Numbered from the stretch's first letter, positions 21,461 to 34,553 are shown. The stretch is DNA of 64,000 bases from Mytilus californianus (GCF_021869535.1 NW_026262581.1:76599955-76663954); one strand, 5' to 3'. Program-made: numbers and translations. Notes: a model not told the origin generated them from the letters alone.

Positions 21461-21496
21461 CTGATGGGTCAAAAACAAACACGTTGCGTGGGGTAT

Positions 21497-21764
21497 AATT
21501 AGAACTTTGTCAGCAAAAAGGAAATATTTCAATGTGCAAATCCTAAAACACACTACATAAAAAAAATAATACTGAGTAACAGGAAACCCAACAAAAACTA
21601 GGGGTGATTTCAGGTGCTTCAGAAGGGTAAACAGACCCTGCTCCACAAGTGGGGACCACCATAATGCTCATACAAGTACAAACTCGGTGCTAAGTCTCAT
21701 ACAGTGACATCACAATCTAACAAAAGAGAGCAGGACTGCGGTTACTACAATTACAACATATCTG
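21497..21764. other. Spacer, nothing recognised
   Basis: No feature could be supported. Confidence 0.4.
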
Positions 21765-22400
21765 TGGTCATCTGTGACACAGATATGTCATAGTGGTCAA
21801 CCAGCATCAGAAATTTTTTTGAAGTTTACCACTTGGAACCCTTGGTTCAATAGATTCCTTATAAGTAGCATCCCTTTATCAAAGAAATCATGATTGGAAT
21901 ATTATGTCAACTGAGAGTTATACACTTCATATACAGCCTCTGGAATGGTGCTACATAAAAATAGAAAGTTCACAATTGGATAGCTAAAATCATCCCTTTT
22001 GTCGTAAAGTTTTGTTCTCAACTGACCCTCATTGTCAATTTCTAGATGTAAGTCAAGATATGAGGTAGATTTAACTGTATATGTGGTTTTCTTTCTTTAT
22101 TTCAAGTTTGATGGGATAGATGCATTCAACATAGTCAACAAACTTTGAATTATTCAGTGAGAGGACATCATCTATATAGCAGAATATGAAGTTAAAAGAT
22201 ACAACTTGCATTTTGTCATTCTTCCTGAGAAGCTCCAGTACGAAGTCTGCCTCACATAAATAAAAGAAGAAGAGCACAGTTGGTTCTCATAGGAATGTTG
22301 ATTGTTTGTTGAAAAACACATCCTCCAAACATTACAAATATTTTGTCAATAAAAAAACAAGCATCTTGATGATGTCAGTTTCAGAGAATTATTTGTGTGA
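21765..22400 (-). pseudogene. Broken reverse transcriptase fragment
   Basis: Reading the minus strand from 22400 down, the frame has segments resembling a known reverse transcriptase: 'IDKIFVMFGGCVFQQT', 'IPMRTNCA', then the catalytic YIDD motif in 'CYIDDVLSLNNSKF', then 'SYLDLHLEIDNEGQLRTKLY'. Past about 21960 the match continues only by changing frame, with in-frame stops. No start, no endonuclease and no ends are visible. I recall very similar proteins in mollusc and cnidarian predictions, possibly Penelope-like; the clade is uncertain. It is a dead remnant. Confidence 0.8.
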
Positions 22401-23196
22401 ATCAGATTGGCTGTTTACAAAGAATGATTAATCCCTTAAGCTTCCTAAAACAAAATATTCGTATTTACATTGCTCATTCTTTTTCATGAAACATGCTTTT
22501 ACTAATTCTATCCTTAAGAATAGTGAGTTTTAGTGTAAGGGTAGAGAAGTAAAATATTCTTATACTATTGCAAGAGAAAAAGAGAATTAGCATATATACT
22601 CTAACAGATCTTTTTGTTGGAAGAAATCATTTCTAAACTCTTCTGAAAAGATAAATGAAAGAATTTAACATGGATAAAAATATTCTCTAGTTAAAATAAG
22701 AATTTTGAATTAAAGCTGTGAATTAAAGCCTTTTAATAATACTTCCAAAAATTAAATGAAGCATAGAAATCATCAGTCTTTACTAATCACCATGTATATA
22801 ACAATTAGTCAACAGTAATGTAGGAAAACACTTAAGTCAATGTAAAACTGTCAGGATATTCAGCAATTTTTTGTATTTGTTAAATGTACCAGAATAATTT
22901 TGGCTAGAACTACATAGAAATTAGTAGAAATCTTACGCAATTTGGAGAGAAATGAAGGCTATAAATGTAAAACTGTAATACATCAAATGTTAGGAGGAAA
23001 TCATTATACAAAAAATGTTTAATTACTGCAGGAAATTTACATTTTTAGAACGATGTTAGAAGTGACAAATTCTTAACAGTATGGTTTTTGGTATTAGTTA
23101 AGACACAAAAATCACACTTAACAATTCCTGTTGCTTGTTTTACTTAGATCTCTTCACATTAGAAACTCAATAAAGTTCATTACCCAAGTAAAATCA
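22401..23196. other. AT-rich DNA, nothing recognised
   Basis: No gene, RNA or repeat boundary is visible. Confidence 0.4.
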
Positions 23197-23210
23197 AGGT
23201 TCTTGTATGA

Positions 23211-23580
23211 TGATGATGATGATGGAAACAGATGGATGGCAGTTTAACGTCCAGCGGCAAATTAGATGCATATTCAGGACAAGAACATGTAAATGTTATA
23301 TGAATATTAACCCTGTTTTGTATTAGACCAACACCTGAGCTGGATTTTTCATGTACTAGTTCAAAAGGTAACAGTCAGCAGGAAGACATGGCACCCTACT
23401 CCGACACATTTTTCTGACTCTGAGCCGACCAGTCTGTGCTCTTACTCCTTAAAACTGCATGCTTAGAGAAGGAGCAGCACATACCAATTCTGAAGTCTTT
23501 TGTTTGACCCAGCCAGGGTTTGAACCCATGACCTTCCACACTTGAGGCTAACATGCTACCACAAGACCACTGAGGTAGTT
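23211..23580 (-). mobile_element. tRNA-derived SINE with 14-bp target-site duplication
   Basis: On the minus strand the head carries pol III box A-like TGGTAGCATGT (23551-23561) and box B GGTTCAAACCC (23516-23526), about 25 bp apart as in a tRNA gene. The body follows, and the element ends in 'gccgctggacgttaaactg' and an ATC microsatellite. It is flanked by AGGTTCTTGTATGA (23197-23210) and AGGTTCTTGAATGA (23581-23594), a direct repeat with one mismatch. That fixes both ends. It probably relies on a LINE for movement, as SINEs do. Confidence 0.9.
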
Positions 23581-23594
23581 AGGTTCTTGAATGA

Positions 23595-24189
23595 AAATTT
23601 GGATATTGCTTGTTGACTTTTCAAAATTGTCAATTGCTTTAAGGAATATAAAATATCTTCTGTACTAGCTATTTAACCGTTTACAAATTTTGATTTCCTG
23701 GATAGGGCCAAATTTATGGAAACTGCCATACAAAAGGCTTTATGCAAAATTAAGGTTATGAACTGAGAAATACTTGACCCTTTCAATACTTACAATTTTT
23801 AACAATTACACTTTATTTGTTGTTATAATAAAGTTAATGTTTTAAATACATAAAAGCCATTAATCATACTGTTTATTAATTATTTGCAGCTAATAAAAGT
23901 AGTTTTTATTATAACTTTAAGAAAAAGTTCACCCTAAAGAGTTTAAATGGATACAAGTGTTTTATTAGTCTGCTGCTGAGTACACACTAAACAAAATGAA
24001 CTTGAAGTTACCTTAAACCACCTTTTATATAAAAAGCAATAAAATAAATTGTATAACTTCAAGTGACAAATACTTGTTTGTAATGACAAATTTGATATTG
24101 TGTTATGATAACAATATGGTTTTAACATTAAATATAAGGTGACAGATTTCGTAGATGTGTATCTCATGTTGATAAAACAAACATAACTC
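23595..24189. other. AT-rich DNA, nothing recognised
   Basis: The minus-strand frame at 23943-24233 has no recognised domain and overlaps the start of a dispersed repeat. Confidence 0.4.
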
Positions 24190-24520
24190 TCCATCCAAGT
24201 CACAATTTGTAAAAGTAAACCATTATAGGTCAAAGTACGGCCTTCAACACAGTGCCTTGGCTCACACTGAACAGCAAGCTATAAAGGGCCCCAAAAATGA
24301 CTAGTGTAAAACCATTCAAACAGGAAAACCAACGGTCTAATCTATATAAAAAACGAGAAAAGAGAAACACTTATGAACCACATAAACAAACGTCAACCAC
24401 TGAACATCAGGTTCCTGACTTAGGACAGGTGCAAACAAATGCAGCGGGTTTAAACATTTTAATAGGCGCCAACCTTCACCCTACCTGAAATAATAGTGTA
24501 ACATCACAACATAGAGAGAC
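24190..24520. repeat. Copy of the 'cggccttcaacaatgag' dispersed repeat
   Basis: Blocks 'tacggccttcaacacagtg', 'aaaccattcaaacaggaaaa', 'gacttaggacaggtgcaaac' and 'aataggcgccaacc' match the copy at 50940-51430, and the first part matches 43690-43920 in reverse. Members of this family occur at least four times in the window. Confidence 0.8.
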
Positions 24521-26459
24521 ACACTATAAAATATCAATTGAAATGGCTTAACTCAATCAAAAAAATGTATTACTGAACAAACAGCTACGTCACTCTTTGA
24601 AATTAAACTGTACAGCTTTAAACATATTAAAGGCGTACTCATTTGTCCACATTAAACTGCACGTGTACAGTGGTCTCAAAAATGTAAAAAAAATTAGAGC
24701 ATTAATATTTTAAATGCAAATGTAATGCAATACATAAATAAATCATGAGTCAACACAAATAAAGACTTAAGAATCAACTGTTTCCCTGCTGCTATAAGTA
24801 AACCCCTTTCATGTACAATTTCAATTATGCTGTAAGCTAGAAATCCTTGTAAGATCTGTAAAAAGATTCCTTATAATTATACTTGAGGAAGATGCTACAA
24901 GATATTTTTTTAAAGCTGATTACGTGTTCCCAGGAAAAGCTGATTATAGTTGTATTGATGGGTGCAGTCTTCCATAATTTTTACATCGTTCCAATTATTA
25001 TCTTCATCAAAACTACTATTCCGACATACTTTTTTTTCTTAGATTAACAGCCATATATTGTACCACTGATTCATACCAGATTTTGTTGCTATTCAAAGTT
25101 TAACAGCCTGAGAAAAAAAATACACCGGAGCAAACTTGAAAAATACATGCTGTTGCATAACACATTGTTTCGTGTTCAGGGACGAGAAACAATAATTCAC
25201 AGGAAATTAAACAGATAATGATGAGATGATACAAAACCATTACGCTGTCATTTTGTGTGAAGAGACGGAAATAAAATGTCAAGACACCATATGCACGCAC
25301 TTTAAAATTTGTATTTTACTGTGTTAAATCCCTTGTTCTTAACTAAATTAAATCTTAAAAAGGATAAACAGCAAATGAGAATTACAAAAAAAACAACGTT
25401 TGTGGCTTAGTCTGTTGTGGATCTGTAATATGTTTTTATATGTCAGGGAAATGGCAATTTTATACATTGATTCAATTATGTAATTATTTGACAATGACGG
25501 GTCCTGTTCAATATGTTTCCATGATGTCTTGAAAACCATGTCTTTAAATGCATATTGATGGAATAATAAGAATGTTTATGGTGATACAAGTTGTATTAAA
25601 ACTATAACAAGTGCATTATCTAAATTATCTCTTTAGACATGGCAGCATGGCTGTATATAGATTTACCATTAAAGTACTTTTTTTTTGCTAGAAAGATTTG
25701 AAACAGAGTTATTCACGATTTCCTACATGAAATTTTTTGTTCATTACATATATGTATTTGTAGGCATTTGAAAATGTCATATTTAATGTCCATTTAAAAT
25801 AAATTCTTTCGTAGAAATTCCATAAGGGAACATACTTTACATTATTGTAGTATATAAACCAATTTGTTTTTTACACTACAAACAATATACCATAACATTA
25901 AAATATGAATAAAATGAGATGTGTCAATAAGATAACAACCTTTCAACACCATTAACCACTAAAAGATATCTTATTACATGTAAAAACATTTTTAGTGAAA
26001 AAGATATTTTTTACTATTTTCTTTCTTCTTAAATTTGAACTAGAGAGGATGTAGTTAAAATAATATTCGCACAAAGCAGTCAAGAGATAAACATGAATGT
26101 GGAAATGAGCATTGCACCTTTACTGCACGAATTAGACAAATATAATCAATATGGCTGAAATATTTGGTACTATCTTCAGGTGTGGATCCAGGATTTTGAA
26201 AGGGGGAGAGGGGGCTGGGCACACTGGTAAGCCAACATTTGGAGTGATACTTGTAAAAAGTCATACATTTATCATATATGAGGCTGCATAACTATATGAA
26301 GAGAGCAGGCCCCTGCGCCCCTCCCCCTCCTCTTGATCTGCTTCTGATATTTTAAAAGAATTATTGCACTAATTGAAGTATATTGACCTGAGCAGTATAT
26401 CATATTGCAACAGCTTGTGAGCTTGAGGATGTTAGAGCTATAACAATATTTATACATAC
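24521..26459. other. Probable RXYLT1 intron 2, no further exon found
   Basis: This lies downstream of the exon 2 donor on the minus strand. I looked for exon 3 motifs of the family and found none. The frame at 26055-26264 overlaps a purine-rich 'gaaagggggagaggggg' stretch and is not convincing. Confidence 0.5.
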
Positions 26460-26639
26460 CTATGGCAGCTATGCTCCAGATATCTACAATGTGAGTAGTT
26501 GTATTTGAGGCTTTGTCAGACTTTATATCTTCTTTGTTCCATAAAATCTTTGGAGCTTTATGTCTGTGCATGTAGGACCCCTCCTTCTCAAATTCTTCAC
26601 CCCAAGGATTCCAACCATTATCATCATCCTCTGTGATTT
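26460..26639 (-). CDS. RXYLT1: RXYLT1/TMEM5 orthologue, exon 2
   Basis: A 180-nt minus-strand exon between an acceptor 'ttttttcag' (AG at 26641-26640) and a donor GTATGT (from 26459). It follows exon 1 in phase 1 and ends in phase 1. It encodes an acidic stretch with NGWNPWGEE and ends in VDIWSIAAIG. These match the vertebrate family's 'EEWNPW' stem segment and the start of the catalytic domain 'VQIWGKAAIG' (recalled). RXYLT1 adds xylose to ribitol-phosphate on alpha-dystroglycan O-mannose glycan in the Golgi (family knowledge). The glycosyltransferase exons should lie further left; I found none in the window. Confidence 0.85.
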
Positions 26640-26811
26640 CTGAAAAAAAGTAACCGATGTTTAAAAATTATTTTGTCTTCGCTAAAATGCTTCATGACAT
26701 TAATAGTTTACAAATCTTTTAATCTAATGTAAAGACATTTTACATGACCTAATGACTATTCTTTAATTACTTTACAAAGACAAGTAAAATTAAATTTCAA
26801 ATATAGTACTC

Positions 26812-26941
26812 AGGGCTGATATGCATAAAACCACTTAAGTTAAGATATCCAATCATAGTACTAATTTATCATAGGACATGTATAAAAATCTGTCAGTTCT
26901 GAACAAATCTTAACTTAAGTAGTTTTATGCATATCAGCCCT
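26812..26941. repeat. Foldback element with 35-bp inverted arms
   Basis: AGGGCTGATATGCATAAAAC at the left is the inverted match of the right end, and the arms run 26812-26846 and 26907-26941 with few mismatches. The loop is about 60 bp. No ORF; a MITE or hairpin-forming transcript segment inside RXYLT1 intron 1. Confidence 0.88.
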
Positions 26942-27122
26942 AAGCTTCAGTTGTCAACATATATTTGATCCTACTAACAGACATTTCTCTAGGAACTTTG
27001 TTATATACAATGTTCATTAGATGCAGTCTTCGTGCTTAACCACAGGCCCAACAGCCCAGGCTTGTAAAATTGCTTTCAGCCTGTAAAAATGTAAAAAGTC
27101 TATGTATTAACCATAAATGTAG

Positions 27123-27314
27123 CAAGGAGCAATCAAAGCAGCCCATCATCTAGAAGTCAAAGTGCAAAATCTCCAAGAGGCTATTAAAGAGCTGCCACCA
27201 CTGCTATATTTCAAAGGACATAAAAACACTTTAGATAGAACTAGAGACACCATTGAAGAGGTTCTCACTTTGGATGGGCACATTAATATGTTGAGAAGTT
27301 TAACAAGCTTTTGA
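27123..27314 (+). pseudogene. Unrecognised coding-like fragment
   Basis: A 63-codon frame follows an acceptor-like 'aaatgtag' and ends at TGA (27312-27314). Composition is protein-like rather than AT-biased: it includes 'LQEAIKELPPLLYFKG' and 'DTIEEVLTLDGHI', with spacing suggesting a short amphipathic helix. No ATG start, no upstream exon and no family that I recognise. It is antisense to RXYLT1 intron 1. It could be a transposon relic, or a terminal exon of an unknown gene. Confidence 0.35.
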
Positions 27315-30300
27315 GCACTCAAATCATGATTGTTTCTGTATTTTAATGACAAAATCAATACCAGTAAAACACATTACAACTAACATGACTAAAACAATTC
27401 TAAATAAAACTAAATAACAATGTTTTTCATTATTGAACAGGAAATTGAGGAATCATGATTTCTTACACTCTAATACTAGTCACTGTACTTCCATGTAGAT
27501 TTAATACTGACTAAGCATCATGAACCTGACTCAAGAAAACATCCCTCAAATACCAAAAGTAAATTAGCTGTTCAAAAATTCTAATTTTCAGCCACTACAT
27601 GATCATGCACAGATTCTGGGAAATATTGAAACTTATAATGGTGAAACTGTTAAAAATAAAAAGTATAATACAATGTTTCCTTTTTATTATGTAGGCGAAA
27701 TTCAAATTTTTGTTCAAGAAAATGAAAATCATCTGATTGTACTTTTATCCTTTAAAGACATTATATATAGTAATCAATATTAAATGTCAACTAAAGAAGA
27801 AAAAGGATAAATGGTGTAAATCAGGAAATCTCTTTGATATCACGCTAATGTCAAAGTTTAATTCACATTTAATTGTCATCATTTTTGCCAATATTTTTCT
27901 TTTAAGATAAAATCTCCAAGACAGTCAAAGGTATAATAATTGTTATAAACCGAGGTAGAATTTTTTTTAAAAAGACACAATCTCAATTTGTTTTTTTTTA
28001 ACTGTCATGACTCTGTGATGAGGCCTAATAAAAAAAATACCTGTGTTTTTCTTTAACATGCTGAAAAAAAATAAGGGTAAGTATATAAGCAAATATTTGT
28101 TTAAAAAAATTTTTGACTGGTTTATAATAAGAGGGGTAAACAGTCTGACTTTAATTAATAGTGCTAATTTCAAAAAGAAAAAAACAAATTTGAAATTAGG
28201 GTATACCAGGTACCTGAGGCACTAAAAATTAGGGTAGATAGGGTTAGTGGAAACACAAGTATCTTTTTATAAGGCCTAAGACATCATGATTTGCATAATT
28301 TTCTGTGACATGCATACCATACTAAATTGATTACAAGTAAAAATTTCAATTTAATATGTGTCTTTCTAAATTGACAAGATAAAAGTGGGAGGTGAAATTC
28401 ATTTAATTCAAATTGGACGTGACATTTTAATAAGAGCAAATCATGTTAAAAAGCAGACAGTTTGATTAAAAGTCAGATCCATCAGAAATCTAATTTAAAT
28501 GTAAATTCCTGAAGAATTTGTTATCAAAGGACTTTGTTTTTCCATTCCTTTATTCTAGTATATCAAAGATTTCTATTGGCCGAGGTTAATAAATAATTCA
28601 CTTGGTGCATGCTGAGCATAAATATTCATATTGTCTATTATCATAGCATGCATTCTTTGAATAATTAATTACGAGATAATCATAATACGTAATTTAAGAT
28701 AATACACAGTGGGTTATGAAGAAGACATATAGTTCATAATGAACACAACCTTTTTAATGTTTGAGATCAAGATAATTTGCTGTTTACTCTTATATCCAGC
28801 AACTCTTTTCACAAAAAATCTTTGGAGTGAAAACACCTGAAAGCTGTGACTATTTCAGTATAACTTATGATCAGTTAAGATTAATGTAAAAGAGTTGCTT
28901 TTTGTTGGATATCTGAAACTACATAGATATTGTCTAAAATACTGTTGACAAATAAAGACAAAGCTTACATTTAAAAGTAGAATTCTGGTCTTATTTACAG
29001 CAATCAAATGAAACAGGTGCTTATATATACATTTCAGTACACATGACATTAATATATATTATCTAAGGAAATTTAAAAGGAGAAGTATACCCCCATGCAA
29101 TACTAACTTTTCCATGGTATTTATTATAAGTTATATCAATAAACAACTGATAAAGGAATTCCATTTTCAATTTTTCAACTATAGTTTTCTAATATGTAAT
29201 ATTAGCTGAAATTATTTAGGATTGTTTGTTTCAGACTTCAAAATTGTAAAGGTGTGAAAACATCTTTGTGTGCCACACTCTACACACTGTTATTATTGGC
29301 CAACTTAAGGCTTGACCATTATCAAGATGTAATATACAGCTATGTTCCCTGTGAAAGAGGGAGGGACACAAATAGTAGAATAATTATTATTAAGATTTAA
29401 AAATTTCAAACCGCCTTTGAAAACAAAATTTTCATTTCAACCATCATAAAATGTTATTTTTTGTAACTCTAACAGCTAAAATTTTTCTGTTGTACATGTT
29501 TTTTTCATTTCATTCAAAACTGAATTAAAAGTACAGAACTAACGATTTTTTTAAAAGTGTAATCACTGAAAATAGTTGTATCTTCCCTTTATAAAATATA
29601 AATCAATTTAGGATTTAACCATTAAAGTTAGGTGTACAAATATAGATATTTTACAATGTTAGTCATTTATCTTAATTAAATTTAGACTTTTATCTTCTGG
29701 GATGATGGGCCATTCTTAAATCATAAGTGTTCTTAATCCAGCTCTGAAAGAAATTTAAAGGATCAAATTTATTGGGCCATAAAGTTTATATAACAGTCTG
29801 AAAAACAAGTGTAGGTTTTAATGACATGAATTGTATCCCCTTGTTGTATGTAATCAAGAAAGTGGAAAATTAAATCTTTCTGCCTCCAGAAATTTAGATG
29901 GTTTTACTCAATAATTAAATTTGGAGTTCATATTAACTTTATTTTTTTGTTCAGTTGTCTAGACTCCATGAAGTAAAAAGTGTTAGTTTTGAGGCATCAA
30001 TTTGAAAGATTCATAATGAAATTTTATCATAGAGTTTCTATTCTTGTTAATGGCATTAGAACACTGATGGACACCTCTGCATACCAATTACAGACTAAAA
30101 CTTATTGCATTATCCTTTCAAACATTTCCACTAGTGGATACATGTTACATGTATTTCTGACTGAGATACAAACAATCAGATCAATTTTGTTGATTTTGGA
30201 CACTTCATTGTGCAACAAAGGTTATGAGGCAGTCTGGCTTTAAAAATATTTCATGATACAGGCCTTAAATACTGAAAGTACCCAAAAGACATACTCAGAA

Positions 30301-30714
30301 GGGACCAAAAGCTGTGTAATTAAAAAAGTCATTAAATTAAATACAAATTACGAATCAAAATGTGTTTGTTGTAAGAATGAACAAACAAACTGACATTTGT
30401 AAGCCTTCATTTTATTTGTAATAACATTCAATAGAAAGAAAAGGAAAGGAAGGGGTGTAATTATTCAAAATCTGTACATGCACATGACAAAACAATCATT
30501 TCTGTTCTTCATTTCAAAATCACATTGAGACCTTCAATACCAAGGTGAAAGCTCACACTGCACTGCAAGTTCAAGATTGTCCCTGAGTGGAGCTTAAGTT
30601 GCTAAATGTCTATAACATTTTTAAAAGCACACAAATAAAATTAACAATATATAGGGTTTACTTGTTTTATGTATGAGCTGACATATCTAGGACCTTCCTT
30701 TACCAGTGGTCTCG

Positions 30715-31665
30715 TTAGCCCAAAATAGAAGGGCGCCGCGCCCTGGGTGCCCTCAGCCGCGCCCTGGGTGCCTTCATCCGCGCCCTTCTGCCCTGATGCC
30801 TTTTCCCCAAAAACCCTTGTGCCGTTTTGGTAAAATTGCCTTTTGTTTCATCGATTTCTTATCACAAAGTTAAATTACATATATGACACCAGGTGATTGC
30901 CCCCAGGTTTCATGCATTTTTGTCATTTTCAATGGAAATTCTGGAAAACAGCGTTATCTATTAAAAAATCCGACATTAATATTTCAAAGTGCTTTTGATA
31001 AGTTACTATTAACATCTGTTCTAACAGATTTCCCTATGTCCATACAAAATAGCATTATTTAGAAGACAGAATATGCAAAAAATGCTGACTTCTTGTAAAT
31101 TAGAAGTTGTCCGTCCTTGACCTTTTGTTGTGATTTGACAGAAACTGCACCATACGAATTCTTGACGACCAGGCAAAAAAGGTAGTGCAGATGATGTGCT
31201 TTCGAATGGTATATGATTTAGCCGTATGTTAGGTGGGTGCATTAAAAATAAAATTTTATGGTTAATGTCACTCGTCTATCTGTCACAGTGTATGCTAAAC
31301 TATGAGATGTTTAGTTTATGTTGTTTTTTTGGGAAAAGGGGAGGGGGTGGGGGGGGGGGGGAATAGTAAGTTAATTTGCCTCTATTGGTTTATAGTGATG
31401 TGATGTATGAATGTGTATTGACATGTTTTATGAACATGTCGTATGAATTACATTTTCTAATGCAAATTTTATAGAATAAATAATCAAAACGACAACTTAT
31501 GCATCTTTATTAACAACATATACAGTAAAAAAAAGAATGTGAACTCGTGATACACACAGAAACATAGACAAAAGAAATGAGCAGTGCCTTTTCCTTTCAT
31601 AAAAAAGTGCCATGCCCTCCACTGGCACCCTGCCCCTTTTGATTTCTAGCTGGAGCACTGTTTAC
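30715..31665. repeat. Probable dispersed element with GC-rich end
   Basis: The left end has two copies of 'ccgcgccctgggtgcc' (near 30750 and 30773), unlike the AT-rich surroundings. The right end (31580-31665) has related 'gtgcc...ccctgcccc' words. A minus-strand frame (31021-31242) contains 'EFVWCSFCQITTKG', which looks finger-like, but I cannot name it. Boundaries are approximate. Confidence 0.4.
31331..31361. repeat. G-rich run
   Basis: GGGAAAAGGGGAGGGGGTGG followed by an uninterrupted run of G residues. It can form a G-quadruplex on the plus strand and is also prone to assembly length error. Confidence 0.85.
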
Positions 31666-34344
31666 TGTTTTGGTTAAGAGATTTTTGTGGAAATAGCTTG
31701 TATGAATGATTTTTACAGAAAACAGATGTCTATTGTGTTGTTTTAAAAGTAGCTGTCTCTTTGAGGTGTACCCAAAATTCCCTTTTTATTCCTAGTCCAT
31801 CCCAAATCTATAACTGTACTAATAACTGAATTACAATTAAGCATTCATCCACTGACATTGTGCTTGGTCATGTTGACCTTAAATACTGTAGAATTCACAT
31901 CCTTATCATTTCTCCTCATATCTATCATACAGAATATTGATGAGACTTTTAATTACAGATAGAGAATCAATGAGTTTCCATCAAATAAATTATGTTGTTT
32001 CCTAGATAATTTGCATGCACTTTAAATGATTTATGCACTAGGGTATTCTGGATACATTTATTCAATTCAGAACAGTTATTGATGTAGAAGGGACTATATC
32101 AAGAAAAAACTGTGGAAAAAAGTGTTATTTCAAAATTTTCAAGAAAACATGTTTTACACTTTAGAAAGCTTTCACCACAAAAACATAGAAAACAAAAAGT
32201 AGGACTTAAATTCATCTTTGACATTTGAAACACAAGTGAAAACTTAACATCACCATATGACAGAGAAATTCTTTCAGGAATAAATTATGAAGCTGGCCAT
32301 GGTATAAAAGTCAAATAAGGAAATTTACACATATTTCAACGTAACACAAAAATACCAACATCATACAAATATTAAGATCAATTTCTAACAACAGAAACAG
32401 TATTAAACTTTGAGAACCCAGAAGTGGCTTGACAGACCTCTTGAAAATCAATGAATTCATCGTGACATGGAGGTATTATTGTAAAATAAATACGTCTTTC
32501 ATGGCAGTGTAAATGATTAGGCAAAGTTAGTGTTGCAAGCATTTAATTTTTGGAAGAAGTTATGAATGATACTTAACTTTTTGAAATTGATTTAAACAGT
32601 TCTTTTATTATTTCCTCGTACAATATATAAATATATAACAGGTCTTTCCTTGACATTTGAGAATTGAACAAAACAATACAAACTGTCAGATATGAAAATG
32701 CTTATTGATTATCACAATATATTAAGGAACAAATTTGTGTGAAATTCCTTCTGAGAATGGAGATTCTGTGTGACTGACAGGAAACACAAGAAATAACAGG
32801 CTCTACCAATACCAATTATATAAAAGGTGTTATCATAAATTGATCAATGCTTTTTTTTCTAAGTGCTTCAGTTAACTTAAATTTTACAAGTATAATACTA
32901 GTTCATAATATTTCATAAAACTGATAAATGTGTCTTTATCTGGTTGGGACTTCCCCTTCCTACCTTAATTCATTTTAGTTGATTTTTTGTACTATCAAAT
33001 TCCAGGTTTAATATAATAATCTGCATGTCTAAGTATGTTATGGGTTTCCATTGCTCAAATTGACATCACAATCCACAGTTCTTTGAAACCAGGATAAAAG
33101 TAGGAATTAATGTTTTCTCCTTCATTTTAAATTCAGAAAAACTTATTTTCAAAAGCACCAAACATTTTCTGCATTATTCTTAAAAGAATTACCTTATGAT
33201 ATTTTTCTTCTCCTATTTCAATATTAAGAAAACCTAATTCTAGTGCATTTCCTACACAATTGATAGGAACTGCATATATATCGTGTGAAATAACGTTTGA
33301 TCACCAAGTAATTGATACCTTTTACACCTTAACTTGATCAAACATGATTAATTCTGTCATCTCATCAATTTTTAATGAAATCAACATCAATATCTCTACA
33401 AAACTTTTGCTATATAACTGGTGATGATTCACAATATATCTTGTATATACTGTACATTCAAAGGTACTTTTATTTGTGGACTGCAGTAGACAAGACATTT
33501 ATTTGTATTGGTTTTCATATTGGATCTTAAATTTGTAGTTTACAATCAACCACAATAAACAAAAAAAATGTCCTGTGTTTTAAAATTAAAAAAATGAGCC
33601 GTTGTAATTGTATTTTCATCTGGCTGTTTAACCTCCAAATTGTAAAGGGTACGTACGTCCTTAATGACGTTTCAGGGCGTAGACATTTTGTCTTTTAACT
33701 TTTTTTGTTTGTTTATTTTTTCCCCATCATGTACTGATGATAATACAACTAACTATTAATGCTGGGAATAAAAGTTTCTGGACATGCTGGATGAAAAAAT
33801 GGTCTCCTTAGAGAAAAATAGAAGACTTAATTTATACCATCTTTTTATATATACTCATATTGGAAGCAAGTAAGTTTAATATTAGCCATAGAAAAGAGAT
33901 CTAGAGCAAGGGTAGTAGGGGGTGATGGTAGCAGGTATATGAGTTGGCTGGCACATAGTAGGGTTTTACACTATGTATTTCTGATATATCAATCCACATA
34001 AATCTATATTTGAATATGATATCTATTATTAAATATTTGACTGTTTACTTGAACCTGTATAAATTATCTAACCTTTTTCTTTATCTGTTCTACTTTTTCT
34101 TTTTTATTTAAGATAACCTACGAAGTTACTTGGATGTACATTTTAAAGTTAACCCTACATGTATATATTTAAAAATGTGGGTAAAATTGTTTAAATTGAA
34201 TTATACAAAAATGTCACTCTAAAATTTACCAACACTAGACACAGGTCTTGTATTTTGTGTAGTTCCAAACTGTGTACTGTTAAGTTTCTTTAAACTCATA
34301 CCAAAGACTAAAAATTAATTGTTTACTTTTATTATTGTAGATGA

Positions 34345-34553
34345 TTTAACACATGACAAAACATAACGTGCCACATCATTTAACACATGACAAAACATAA
34401 AGTGCCACATCATTTAACACATGACAAAACATAAAGTGCCACATCATTTAACACATGACAAAACATAAAGTGCCACATCATTTAACACATGACAAAACAT
34501 AAAGTGCCACATCATTTAACACATGACAAAACATAAAGTGCCACATCATTTAA
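34345..34553. repeat. Minisatellite, 34-bp unit, six copies
   Basis: The unit is 'tttaacacatgacaaaacat' plus 'aaagtgccacatca'. The first copy has 'aacgtgcc'; the rest are identical by eye, so expansion is recent. Confidence 0.95.

Larger units (their letters stand above)
20703..21496. mobile_element. Non-autonomous element with tandem 168-bp core and ACGG microsatellite
   Basis: The ends carry the inverted decamer ATACCCCACG (20703-20712) / CGTGGGGTAT (21487-21496). Inside are four tandem copies of a 168-174 bp unit, starting near 20778, 20946, 21114 and 21288. An ACGG/ACAG microsatellite (about 21403-21460) lies between the last copy and the right end. A short palindrome GTGAGCGCACTCAC sits just outside the left end. 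This is the layout of 'pearl'/HINE-type elements known from bivalves (comparison from memory). The long open frames here are by-products of the in-phase 168-bp period (56 codons). Confidence 0.8.
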
